Positions 28,113-36,043 of a DNA stretch of 64,000 bases are shown here, one piece after another. This DNA comes from Pseudonocardia sp. 73-21 (lineage in GTDB: Bacteria > Actinomycetota > Actinomycetes > Mycobacteriales > Pseudonocardiaceae). Within the stretch, counting starts at the first letter, position 1; each line of letters starts with the position of its first letter. The stretch covers positions 121,169 to 185,168 of the forward strand of contig NZ_MKVV01000111.1 of the NCBI RefSeq assembly GCF_001899645.1. Reading direction: 5' to 3'. The position numbers and the translations under genes are program-made. The notes under the pieces are model-generated. The model did no database searches. It was not told the origin of the DNA and was given only the letters and a program-made list of their open reading frames with translations.

Positions 28113-29225
28113 GTGCAGAACCTCCCGAAAGGCGCGAACGCCTCACTCCCGGCCGGTCCCGTCACGGTGCGCGTGACGGCGGCCGCCCCCGTCGACATCT
28201 CGGCGTTGCTGGTGGCCGAGGGCGGCAAGGTCCGCGGCGACGCCGACTTCGTGTTCTACAACCAGCCCACCGCGAACGGCGTGCGCTACGACCCGGCCGG
28301 CGTCGACGTCGACCCCGGTTCGGTGGACGCCGCCGTGCAGAAGGTCGTGGTCACCGCGAGCCTCGACGGCCGCGGGCCGGCCACGTTCGGCGCGCTGGGC
28401 GGGTTGCGGATGGACGTCGCGGTCGGCGGGCAGCCGTTCGCGGTCTTCGAACCCGACGGCCTCGGCCCCGAGACCGCGCTGCTGTGCGTGGAGATCTACC
28501 GCCGCAACGCCGAGTGGAAGGTGCGGGCGGTCGGGCAGGGTTACGCCAACGGGCTGGCCGGGATCGCCGCCGACTACGGGATCACGGTGGAGGAGGAGGC
28601 TCCCGCGGCCGCTGCGGAACCCGCCGCCCCGTCGTCGGGGAAGATCAACCTGGACAAGGGCCGGGTCTCGCTGCAGAAGCGGCAGACCGTCTCCCTGGTC
28701 AAGACCGGTGCGCCCGCCCTGCGGCGCGTCGCGATGGGGCTGGGCTGGGATCCCGCCGCGTCCGGCCGCGACATCGACCTCGACGCGTCCGCGATCGTCG
28801 TGGACGGCCGCGGCAAGAAGGTGGAGGCGGTCTGGTTCATGAGCAAGAGCGCCTACCGCGGCGCCATCGAGCACTCCGGCGACAACCTCACCGGCCACGG
28901 GGACGGCGACGACGAGACGATCGTCGTGGACCTCTCCCGTCTCCCGGCCGAGGCGGCGGCGCTGGTGTTCGTCGTCAACTCGTTCCAGGGGCAGAAGTTC
29001 ACCGACGTCCGCAGCGCCTACTGCCGGCTGATCGACCTCGACACGAACGCCGAGCTGGTGCGCTTCGACCTCACCGACTCGGAGGCCCGAACCGGCGTGA
29101 TCATGAGCGTGCTGCACCGGAGCGGTGACGCGTGGGACATGACCGCCGTCGGCGAGTTCCAGGACGGCAAGACCGCCCGCGCGATGTACGGCCCGGCGGA
29201 GAACGTGGTGCGCGGATTGCGGTGA
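28113..29225 (+). CDS. Tandem TerD-domain protein
   Basis: 370 residues with two regions of the TerD calcium-binding fold. The first (residues ~1-165) has LPKGANASLPAG and DFVFYNQPTANGVRY. The second (~185-370) has the fuller signature MGLGWDPAASGRDIDLDAS, AVWFMSKSAY, DDETIVVDLSRLP and VFVVNSF. A Pro/Ala linker separates them. TerD proteins occur in tellurite/stress clusters, and in actinobacteria many are standalone. No other ter genes are near, so the role is open. The GTG at 28113 follows CAGGAT by about 7 nt; the frame is open upstream but non-coding. Confidence 0.85.
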   Translation: MQNLPKGANASLPAGPVTVRVTAAAPVDISALLVAEGGKVRGDADFVFYNQPTANGVRYDPAGVDVDPGSVDAAVQKVVVTASLDGRGPATFGALGGLRMDVAVGGQPFAVFEPDGLGPETALLCVEIYRRNAEWKVRAVGQGYANGLAGIAADYGITVEEEAPAAAAEPAAPSSGKINLDKGRVSLQKRQTVSLVKTGAPALRRVAMGLGWDPAASGRDIDLDASAIVVDGRGKKVEAVWFMSKSAYRGAIEHSGDNLTGHGDGDDETIVVDLSRLPAEAAALVFVVNSFQGQKFTDVRSAYCRLIDLDTNAELVRFDLTDSEARTGVIMSVLHRSGDAWDMTAVGEFQDGKTARAMYGPAENVVRGLR

Positions 29226-29311
29226 TCGCCAGAGATTGACGAGGCGCAGGCCACATGCAAACGTGCGCAGAGGCGCGTCCGTGCCATCCCTCGATGCCGA
29301 GAGGACCTTTC

Positions 29312-30124
29312 ATGGCCACTGCGAACAAGGTCACCGTCATCCCCTGCGGGGCGATGACGGCCGACCTCACCTGGCTGCTGATCAAGCCCGGTCTGTCCAT
29401 CACCGACCGGCACCACAAGGACGCCCCACCGCCGTGGGTGGACGTGCCCACGCACTGCGTCCTCGTCGAGACCGACGAGGGCAAGGTCCTGTGGGACACC
29501 AGCTGTCCGAGCGACTGGGAGGACCGCTGGGCCCCCACCGGTCTGCAGGACTTCTTCCCCTACGACAAGGTCTCCGACGACGAGTACCTCGACGCGCGGC
29601 TGAACGCGATGGGCGTGGGGCTCGACGAGATCGACTACGTGATCCTGTCGCACCTGCACTTCGACCACGCCGGCAACGCGCAGATGTTCAAGAACACCAA
29701 CGCCAAGCTCGTCTGCCACGAGCGGGAGAAGGACTTCGCGTTCAACTTCGAGGGCCCGTTCAACGGCGCGCACCTCAAGGCCGACTACGAGGGCCTGGAG
29801 TTCCAGACCGTCTCCGGTGACACCGACTTCCTGCCCGGCATCCGGCTGATCGAGACGCCCGGCCACACCGTCGGCACGATGTCGATGCAGGTGGACCTGC
29901 CCGACACCGGCACGATGATCTTCACCTCGGACGCGGTGTACATGGGCGACAGCTACGGCCCGCCCGCCACGCCGGCCGCCATCGTCAACAACCTCGAGGA
30001 CTTCTACGCCTCGGTGGAGAAGCTGCGTGGCATCCAGGAGCAGACCGGAGCGCAGATGATCTTCGGGCACGACGCCCAGCAGATCCATCAGCTGCGCGTG
30101 GGCCCGAAGGACTCGTACACGTGA
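29312..30124 (+). CDS. Metallo-beta-lactamase-fold hydrolase, probable lactonase
   Basis: 270 residues. The dinuclear zinc motif is HLHFDHAG (about residues 113-120), with further ligands in ETPGHTVGT (His), TSDAVYMGD (Asp) and FGHDAQQIHQL (His). The layout, with THCVLVETDEGKVLWDTSCP before the metal motif and a short C-terminus ending in a Tyr-containing segment, resembles the AttM/BlcC gamma-butyrolactone and AHL lactonases as I recall them. The ATG at 29312 follows GAGAGGA. Its stop overlaps the GTG of the next gene, so the two are translationally coupled. A -35-like TTGACG (29236-29241) lies upstream. The substrate is inferred, not shown. Confidence 0.75.
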   Translation: MATANKVTVIPCGAMTADLTWLLIKPGLSITDRHHKDAPPPWVDVPTHCVLVETDEGKVLWDTSCPSDWEDRWAPTGLQDFFPYDKVSDDEYLDARLNAMGVGLDEIDYVILSHLHFDHAGNAQMFKNTNAKLVCHEREKDFAFNFEGPFNGAHLKADYEGLEFQTVSGDTDFLPGIRLIETPGHTVGTMSMQVDLPDTGTMIFTSDAVYMGDSYGPPATPAAIVNNLEDFYASVEKLRGIQEQTGAQMIFGHDAQQIHQLRVGPKDSYT

Positions 30125-31404
30125 CCTCCATCGAGCTGAGAGAAGAGACGATCTTCACCTGGGGTGCCCCGCCCCTGAAGTTCGGCGCCGGCGCGGCCGA
30201 CGAGATCGGCTTCGAGATGTCGCAGTACGGCGTGCGCCGCGTGCTGATCGTCACCGACCCCGGGATCAACGCGATCGGTGCGCCCCAGCGCATCGCCGAC
30301 AACCTCAAGCGCTACGACATCGACTCGGAGATCTTCGACGGCGTGCACGTCGAGCCCACCGACGACTCGATGAACAAGGCCGTCGAGTACGCCCGGGTGC
30401 AGGGCGAGTGGGACGGCTTCGTGGCGGTCGGCGGCGGGTCGGCGATCGACACGGCCAAGGCGATCAACCTGCTCACGTCGCACCCCGGCGAGCTGATGGA
30501 CTACATCAACAAGCCGATCGGGGCGGCGAAGGCCCCGCCCGGGCAGCTCAAGCCGCTCATCGCGGTGCCCACCACGGCGGGCACCGGCTCGGAGTCCACC
30601 GCGATGTGCGTGCTGGACATCCTGTCGATGAAGGTCAAGACGGGCATCAGCCACTGGCGGCTGCGCCCCACCCTGGCCGTGATCGACCCGCTGCTCACGA
30701 TGTCGCTGCCCGCCGAGGTCTCCGCGGCGTCGGGCATGGACATCGTCTGCCACGCCGTCGAGAGCTACACGGCGCGCTACTACACGAGCTTCGATCGCAA
30801 GAAGCCCGAGGAGCGCGTCACCTACTGCGGCTCGAACCCGGTGTCGGACCTGTGGTGCGAGAAGGCCATGGGCCTCATCGCCACGTCCTTCCGGGCCTCG
30901 GTGCACGAGGGTGCGCTCGAGGACCGCTCCAACATGATGATGGCCGCGACGTTCGCGGGCATGGGCTTCGGCAACTCCGGCGTGCACATCCCGCACGCCA
31001 ACGCCTACCCCATCGCGGGCATGGTCAAGGACTACCGCCCGGCCGGCTACCCGCAGGACGAGCCGATGGTGCCGCACGGCCAGTCGGTGTCGCTGACGGC
31101 GCCGGAGGCGTTCCGGTTCTCCTTCGAGAGCGCGCCGGAACGGCACCTGGCGGCCGCACGGATGATGGACCCCGACGCGGAGAAGCACAGCGACCCGAGC
31201 GAGCAGCTCCCGTCGGTGCTGATCCGGCTGATGCGCGACATCGGCATCCCGAACGGGATCGGCGGGGTCGGCTACACCGAGGCCGACGTCCCCGACCTCG
31301 TCCCTGGCACGATGAAGCAGGCCCGCCTGCTCGCCACGTGCCCGAAGACGCCGACCGAGGACGACATCGCCGACATCCTGACGAAGTCCGTCGAAAATTG
31401 GTGA
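30121..31404 (+). CDS. Iron-containing alcohol dehydrogenase, hydroxyacid-oxoacid transhydrogenase (HOT)-like
   Basis: 427 residues. The nucleotide site is GGGSAIDTAKAINL (about 103-116) and IAVPTTAGTGSES. Metal ligands fall in DPLLT, DIVCHAVES, GVHIPHANAYP and VPHGQSVSL. GSNPVSDLW, the GMGFGNSGVHIPH segment and the C-terminal GYTEADVPDLVPGTMKQ track human ADHFE1, as I recall it, better than methanol dehydrogenases of the same superfamily. HOT moves hydride from 4-hydroxybutyrate to 2-oxoglutarate, giving succinic semialdehyde and D-2-hydroxyglutarate with a tightly bound cofactor. The gene is coupled to the lactonase-like gene by GTGA and is followed by a strong stem-loop. Confidence 0.75.
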   Translation: MTSIELREETIFTWGAPPLKFGAGAADEIGFEMSQYGVRRVLIVTDPGINAIGAPQRIADNLKRYDIDSEIFDGVHVEPTDDSMNKAVEYARVQGEWDGFVAVGGGSAIDTAKAINLLTSHPGELMDYINKPIGAAKAPPGQLKPLIAVPTTAGTGSESTAMCVLDILSMKVKTGISHWRLRPTLAVIDPLLTMSLPAEVSAASGMDIVCHAVESYTARYYTSFDRKKPEERVTYCGSNPVSDLWCEKAMGLIATSFRASVHEGALEDRSNMMMAATFAGMGFGNSGVHIPHANAYPIAGMVKDYRPAGYPQDEPMVPHGQSVSLTAPEAFRFSFESAPERHLAAARMMDPDAEKHSDPSEQLPSVLIRLMRDIGIPNGIGGVGYTEADVPDLVPGTMKQARLLATCPKTPTEDDIADILTKSVENW

Positions 31405-31406
31405 CT

Positions 31407-31446
31407 GTGCGCGGAAATCAGTACCAGGGCACTGATTTCCGCGCAC
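31407..31446 (+). terminator. Stem-loop between the HOT-like gene and fmdB-like gene
   Basis: A perfect 16-bp inverted repeat (31407-31422 with 31431-31446) around an 8-nt loop, 2 nt after the HOT-like stop. No U-tract. It may end or attenuate the lactonase-HOT transcript before the fmdB-like gene, whose ribosome site starts only 9 nt later. Confidence 0.75.
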
Positions 31447-31466
31447 GACCCCCCGGAGGGTGCGCT

Positions 31467-31928
31467 GTGCCGATCTACGTCTTCAAGTGCGGGGAGTGCG
31501 GGCTGCGGTTCGAGGAGCTGACCAGCTTCGACGCCGACGCGCCCGGCTGCCCGTCGTGTGCGGGGGGCACCCGCAAGATCCCCGCCGGGTTCAGCCTCGG
31601 CGGCCAGGCGAACGCGGGGCTCGCGAAGGAGCAGATGCCCCAGACGTGGCGCGGCACCTTCAACGGCAGCCGCGAGTACGTCACGGGCCTGCGCAGGCAG
31701 TGGGACCGGCGGCAGAGCGTCGAGGCCAAGCACCCGGAGCTCGCGGGCGACCAGCGGCCGATCATCGCGCACGAGGGCCGCTACCACGACGTGCCGCTGC
31801 GGGCGGGGGACACGCCGCTCGGTGGGGCCGCCGGTCACGGGCACGGCCATGGCCACGGGCATGCGACCCCTGCGCCCAAGACCACAGGGGGTACGGGAGG
31901 TACGACCGCCGCCGGTGGCACAGACTGA
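31467..31928 (+). CDS. FmdB-like zinc-ribbon protein with His-rich tail
   Basis: 153 residues. The N-terminus PIYVFKCGECGLRFEEL with a second CPSC pair (CxxC-x-CxxC, about residues 8-35) is the FmdB/CxxC-CxxC-SSSS zinc ribbon. The rest is polar with an unusual GHGHGHGHGH run near residue 132, likely to bind Ni or Zn. FmdB was named from formamidase operons; its role, probably regulatory or in maturation, is not established. GTG at 31467 has GGAGGG 6 nt upstream. The stop is 4 nt from the next start, so it is co-transcribed with the FAD/Fe-S dehydrogenase. Confidence 0.8.
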   Translation: MPIYVFKCGECGLRFEELTSFDADAPGCPSCAGGTRKIPAGFSLGGQANAGLAKEQMPQTWRGTFNGSREYVTGLRRQWDRRQSVEAKHPELAGDQRPIIAHEGRYHDVPLRAGDTPLGGAAGHGHGHGHGHATPAPKTTGGTGGTTAAGGTD

Positions 31929-31932
31929 TCCT

Positions 31933-34776
31933 GTGCTGACTTCCGACGTCACCGACCTGAACGCCGCGCTCGACAAGGCGGTGCGCGGCCGGGTCCGCTT
32001 CGACACCGCCTCCCGCGCGATGTACTCCGCCGACGCGTCGAACTACCGGCGTGTGCCGATCGGCGTCGTCGAGCCGGTGGACACCGACGACGTCGAGGCG
32101 GCGGTGTCGGTCTGCTCCACCTACGACGTGCCGCTGCTGCCGCGCGGCGCGGGCACGTCGATCGCGGGGCAGGCCGTCAACACCGCCGTGGTGCTGGACT
32201 TCACCAAGCACCTGAACGGGATCACCGCGCTCGACCCGGAGGCCCGGACCGCCGACGTCCAGCCCGGGCTCGTCCTCGACAAGCTCCGTGACGCCGGGCG
32301 TCCGCACGGCCTGACGTTCGGCCCCGACCCGTCCACCCACAACCGCTGCACGCTCGGCGGCATGATCGGCAACAACGCCTGCGGATCGCACTCGGTGGCG
32401 TGGGGCAAGACGGTCGACAACGTGCACGCGCTCGACGTGCTCACCTACGGCGGGGAGCGCCTGACGCTCGGTCCGGGCACGCCGCAGACCGGCCGGATCC
32501 CCACCGCGCTGCGCGACCTCGGCAACCGGTACGCGGAGCTGGTGCGCACCGGGTTCCCCGATCTCACCCGCCGGGTCTCGGGCTACAACCTCGACCAGCT
32601 CCTGCCGGAGAACGGCTTCGACCTCGCCCGCGCGCTGGTCGGCACCGAGGGCACCTGCGCCACGATCCTGGGCGCCACGGTGCGGCTCGTCGAGGCTCCG
32701 GCCGTGCGCGCGCTCGCTGTACTCGGCTTCCCCGACGCCTACCTCGCCGCCGACAACGTCACCGTCGTGCGCGCGCTCGGCCCGTTGACGATCGAGGGGA
32801 TGGACGCAGGGCTGATCGCGGCGCTGCGCGCATCCAATCCGGTCGAGACGGCGTCGGGCATGCTGCCCGAGGGCGGCGGCTGGCTCTACGTCGAGACGGG
32901 CGGTGACACCCGCGCCGAGGCCGAGGCCGCGGCGCAGGCCGTGGTCACCGCGATGAAGCCGTACACGCAGAGCGCGCTCGTCGTCAGCGAGCCGAAGCAG
33001 ATGAAGGCACTGTGGCGCATCCGCGAGGACGGCGCCGGCATCGTCACGCGCTCCCCGGACGGCGGCGAGGCCTGGCCCGGCTGGGAGGACGCCGCGGTGC
33101 CGCCGGAGAAGTTCGGCGCCTACCTGCGCGAGTTCGACGCGCTCATGAGCCGCCACAGGCGCCGGGGCGTCTACTACGGCCACTTCGGCGACGGCTGCCT
33201 GCACGTGCGCGTCGACTTCGACTTCACGTCCAAGGCCGGGATCGCCGACTTCCGCAGCTTCATGGAGGAGGGAGCCGATCTCGTCGTCGCGCACGGCGGG
33301 TCGCTCTCGGGCGAGCACGGCGACGGCGTCGCGCGCGCCGAGCTGCTCCCCCGGATGTACCCGCCGGAGATCATCCGGGCGTTCGAGGAGTTCAAGGGGA
33401 TCTGGGACCCCGCGGACCGGATGAACCCCGACCGCGTCGTGCGGCCGGCGAAGATGGACGAGGACCTGCGCGTCTTCGTCGGCCTGCCCACGATGAAGGA
33501 CCAGCCGATGCTCGCCTTCGGCCACGACCGCGGCTCGTTCACCCGCGCCACCCGTCGCTGCCTGGGCGTGGGCAAGTGCGTCACCGAGAGCGGTGGCGTG
33601 ATGTGCCCGAGCTTCCGCGCCACCGGCGAGGAGATGCACTCCACCCGCGGTCGTGCCCGGCTGCTGTTCGAGATGGCCAACGGTCAGGTGATCAAGGACG
33701 GCTGGCGGTCGCCCGAGGTGGCCGAGGCGCTGGACCTCTGCCTGTCCTGCAAGGGATGCAAGCGTGACTGCCCCGTCGGCGTGGACATGGCCTCGTACAA
33801 GACGGAGTTCCTGGCCCAGCGCTACAAGGGCAAGGTGCGCCCCGCGTCGCACTACGCGATGGGCGCGCTCCCGCGCTGGATGGGCCTGGTCGGCAAGCTC
33901 CCCGCGCGGGCGGTGGACGCGCTCAACGCGGTGGCTCGTTCGCCGTTGGCGGCGGTCGCGAAGAAGCTGGGCGGGATCACCCCGGAGCGCTCGATCCCCC
34001 CGATCGCGCGCCTCCCCTTCACCGCGTCGCGCCGCACCTCCCCACTCGGTTCGCGCGGGCGCGTCCTGCTGTGGCCCGACACCTTCACCAACCACTTCGA
34101 CCCCTCCATCGCCGTCGACGCCGTCGCCGTGCTGGAGAAGCTCGGCTACAGCGTCGAGCTCCCGCCCCGTGCCGTGTGCTGCGGGTTGACCTGGACGTCC
34201 ACCGGGCAGGTCGAGACCGCGCAGAAGGTGCTGCGGCGCAGCCTGCGCACGATCGCGCCGTGGCTGTCCGAGGGGATCCCGGTCATCGGGCTGGAGCCGT
34301 CGTGCACCGCGGCGCTGAAGGCGGACGGCCCCGAGCTGCTTCCCGACGAGCCGCTCGCCGCGTCGCTGTCGACGGGGGTGCGCACGTTCGCCGAGGTGCT
34401 CGCCGAGCACGCCGACGAGCTGCGCGACGCCGTCGTCACGCCCGGCGGCCGGGCGCTGGTGCAGGTGCACTGCCACCAGCACGCCGAGATCGGCACGGAC
34501 GCCGACGCGACGGTCATGACGGCGCTGGGCATCGACGCCGAGGTCCTCGACTCGGGCTGCTGCGGCCTCGCCGGCAACTTCGGGTTCGAGAAGGGCCACT
34601 ACGAGGTGTCGATGGCGTGCGCGGAGCGGGTGCTGCTGCCGGCCGTGCGCGCCGCGGACGCCGACGTGGCGGTGCTGGCCGACGGCTTCAGCTGCCGTAC
34701 CCAGCTCCGCCAGGCCGGCACCCGCGAGCCGGTGCACCTGGCGCAGATGGCGGCCACGGCCCTCGGTCTCCGATAG
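31933..34776 (+). CDS. FAD/Fe-S 2-hydroxyacid dehydrogenase (D-2-hydroxyglutarate or D-lactate type, YdiJ-like)
   Basis: 947 residues. Residues ~35-250 are the FAD-binding PCMH domain (LLPRGAGTSIAGQAVNTAVV near 70 and CTLGGMIGNNACGSHSVAWG). Residues ~270-510 are the FAD-oxidase C-terminal domain (YYGHFGDGCLHVRVDFDF and SGEHGDGVARAELL). Two 4Fe-4S clusters follow (CLGVGKCVTESGGVMCPS near 540 and CLSCKGCKRDCPVGV near 602). The end has two CCG domains (AVCCGLTWTSTG near 748 and SGCCGLAGNFGFEKGHYE near 873). This is the one-polypeptide architecture of E. coli YdiJ, which I recall being assigned D-2-hydroxyglutarate dehydrogenase activity. D-lactate or glycolate is possible. Electrons probably go to the quinone pool. 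GTG at 31933 gives the family N-terminus. Confidence 0.85.
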   Translation: MLTSDVTDLNAALDKAVRGRVRFDTASRAMYSADASNYRRVPIGVVEPVDTDDVEAAVSVCSTYDVPLLPRGAGTSIAGQAVNTAVVLDFTKHLNGITALDPEARTADVQPGLVLDKLRDAGRPHGLTFGPDPSTHNRCTLGGMIGNNACGSHSVAWGKTVDNVHALDVLTYGGERLTLGPGTPQTGRIPTALRDLGNRYAELVRTGFPDLTRRVSGYNLDQLLPENGFDLARALVGTEGTCATILGATVRLVEAPAVRALAVLGFPDAYLAADNVTVVRALGPLTIEGMDAGLIAALRASNPVETASGMLPEGGGWLYVETGGDTRAEAEAAAQAVVTAMKPYTQSALVVSEPKQMKALWRIREDGAGIVTRSPDGGEAWPGWEDAAVPPEKFGAYLREFDALMSRHRRRGVYYGHFGDGCLHVRVDFDFTSKAGIADFRSFMEEGADLVVAHGGSLSGEHGDGVARAELLPRMYPPEIIRAFEEFKGIWDPADRMNPDRVVRPAKMDEDLRVFVGLPTMKDQPMLAFGHDRGSFTRATRRCLGVGKCVTESGGVMCPSFRATGEEMHSTRGRARLLFEMANGQVIKDGWRSPEVAEALDLCLSCKGCKRDCPVGVDMASYKTEFLAQRYKGKVRPASHYAMGALPRWMGLVGKLPARAVDALNAVARSPLAAVAKKLGGITPERSIPPIARLPFTASRRTSPLGSRGRVLLWPDTFTNHFDPSIAVDAVAVLEKLGYSVELPPRAVCCGLTWTSTGQVETAQKVLRRSLRTIAPWLSEGIPVIGLEPSCTAALKADGPELLPDEPLAASLSTGVRTFAEVLAEHADELRDAVVTPGGRALVQVHCHQHAEIGTDADATVMTALGIDAEVLDSGCCGLAGNFGFEKGHYEVSMACAERVLLPAVRAADADVAVLADGFSCRTQLRQAGTREPVHLAQMAATALGLR

Positions 34777-34778
34777 CG

Positions 34779-34852
34779 GGTCCTCGCAGACCGGCTGTCC
34801 TCCGCGCAGAGGTCGTGGACCCTGCGCGGAGCACACGGGGTCTGCGAGGACC
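34779..34852 (+). terminator. Nested inverted repeats after the FAD/Fe-S dehydrogenase
   Basis: Outer arms GGTCCTCGCAGACC (34779-34792) and GGTCTGCGAGGACC (34839-34852) are perfect 14-mers. Inside, CTCCGCGCAG (34800-34809) pairs with CTGCGCGGAG (34822-34831), and GGTC with GACC closes the apex. The whole 74-bp element can fold into one long interrupted hairpin or cruciform starting 3 nt after the stop. Confidence 0.75.
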
Positions 34853-34908
34853 GGCGGATCTCCCCGTTCCGCCACGAAGTCGGCTACGGCCCGGCCATCC
34901 TGGGCGCC

Positions 34909-35172
34909 ATGGATCTCCGGAGGCCGGGGGTGAACCTGCGCGCGTCGCTGCTCGCGTCCGGCACCACCGACCGGGAGCGGCGCCGCCTGCGCCGCACCGG
35001 CGACATCGTTCCGGTCCGGCCGGGTGCCTACGTCGCCGCCGAGGAGCTCGACGGAGCGATCGCGGCGCATCCGCACGCGGCCCGCGCCGCCGTGGCGCAA
35101 CTGGTGCCCGGCTCGGTGCTCAACCACGTCACGGCCGCCACTCGGCCCGGGGCGCCCCGCGGGGGGTGCCAT
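34909..35172 (+). pseudogene. Remnant of a DUF559/AbiEi-antitoxin-like N-terminal domain
   Basis: The translation begins MDLRRPG and contains RRLRRTGDIVPVRPGAYV and LVPGSVLNHVTAATRPG. These match the start of common actinobacterial proteins with an AbiEi-type winged helix (rrGaYv..., gavlSHvSAA) that normally run 280-320 residues. Here the similarity stops after ~88 residues, where the patatin gene takes over in the same frame. The remainder, including the nuclease-like domain, is gone. It may be a decayed fragment. A short functional protein cannot be excluded because no stop interrupts the frame. Confidence 0.5.
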
Positions 35173-35181
35173 GATCGACGC

Positions 35182-36024
35182 ATGACCTCACGGGCGCTGG
35201 TGCTGGGCGGCGGCGGCATCACCGGGATCGCCTGGGAGCTGGGCCTGCTGGCCGGGCTCCGCGAGCTCGGGGTGGACCTCACCGACGCGGAGACCGTGAC
35301 CGGTACCTCGGCCGGATCGGTGGTGGGCGCCCAGGTAGCCACCGGCGTCGACGTCGACGAGCGCTACGCGGCCCAGCTCGTGCCGCCCGACGGTGAGATC
35401 GCGGCGACGATGGGCCGGAAACTGCTGTTCCGGTTCGCGCTGGCGGTGATCGCCGGTCCGCGCTCGCCGGAGAAGGTCCGCGCCCGCCTCGGTGCGCTGG
35501 CTCTGCGCACGACGTCGGTGCCCGAGCAGGAGCGCATCGACGTCATCGGGCGGCGCCTGCCCGTCCAGGAGTGGCCGGAGCGGCCGCTGCGGATCACCGC
35601 CGTGGACGCGCACACCGGCGCGTTCCGCGTGTTCGACCGCGACTCCGGTGTGCCGCTGGTGCACGCCGTCGCCGCGAGCTGTGCCGTGCCCGGCGTCTGG
35701 CCGCCCGTGACGATCGGGGACACCCGCTACATCGACGGCGGCATGCGCTCGCCCGTCAACGCCGACCTCGCCGCCGGGGCCGAGCGCGTCGTCGTCCTCG
35801 CGCCCGGCACCCGCGGCATCGGGCCGCTGGAGGGTCTCGACCCGCAGGTCGAACGGCTGCGTGCGGGCGGGTCGACCGTCGCCGTCGTGAGCCCGGACGC
35901 CGCCGCGCTGGCCGCGATCGGCCGCAACGTCCTCGACCCGGCCCAGCGGGCGGCGTCCGCGCGGGCGGGACGGGCCCAGGCGGCGTCGGCCGTCTCACAG
36001 GTCCGGGACGTCTGGACGGTCTGA
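35182..36024 (+). CDS. Patatin-like phospholipase
   Basis: 280 residues with the glycine-rich oxyanion loop LVLGGGGITGIAW (residues 5-17), the nucleophile elbow GTSAGS (about 45-50) and the catalytic aspartate in YIDGGMRSPVNADLA (DGG motif, about 182-196). It hydrolyses acyl esters, probably phospholipids; it is cytoplasmic since no signal is seen. ATG at 35182 was chosen; CATGAT about 5 nt upstream could be the -10 of a leaderless mRNA. The frame continues upstream into the DUF559-like remnant, which I treat as separate. Confidence 0.88.
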   Translation: MTSRALVLGGGGITGIAWELGLLAGLRELGVDLTDAETVTGTSAGSVVGAQVATGVDVDERYAAQLVPPDGEIAATMGRKLLFRFALAVIAGPRSPEKVRARLGALALRTTSVPEQERIDVIGRRLPVQEWPERPLRITAVDAHTGAFRVFDRDSGVPLVHAVAASCAVPGVWPPVTIGDTRYIDGGMRSPVNADLAAGAERVVVLAPGTRGIGPLEGLDPQVERLRAGGSTVAVVSPDAAALAAIGRNVLDPAQRAASARAGRAQAASAVSQVRDVWTV

Positions 36025-36043
36025 GAGCGGGTACCCCATCCTC

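Noticed and set aside
30121..31404. NDMA-dependent methanol dehydrogenase (Mno) as the function of the iron ADH
   Set aside because: The middle and C-terminal motifs follow ADHFE1 rather than Mno, and no C1 genes are nearby.
31762..35172. 1136-codon minus-strand open frame opposite the FAD/Fe-S dehydrogenase
   Set aside because: It is the antisense shadow of a high-GC gene; the peptide is His/Arg/Gly-rich low complexity and the plus strand encodes a full set of known domains.
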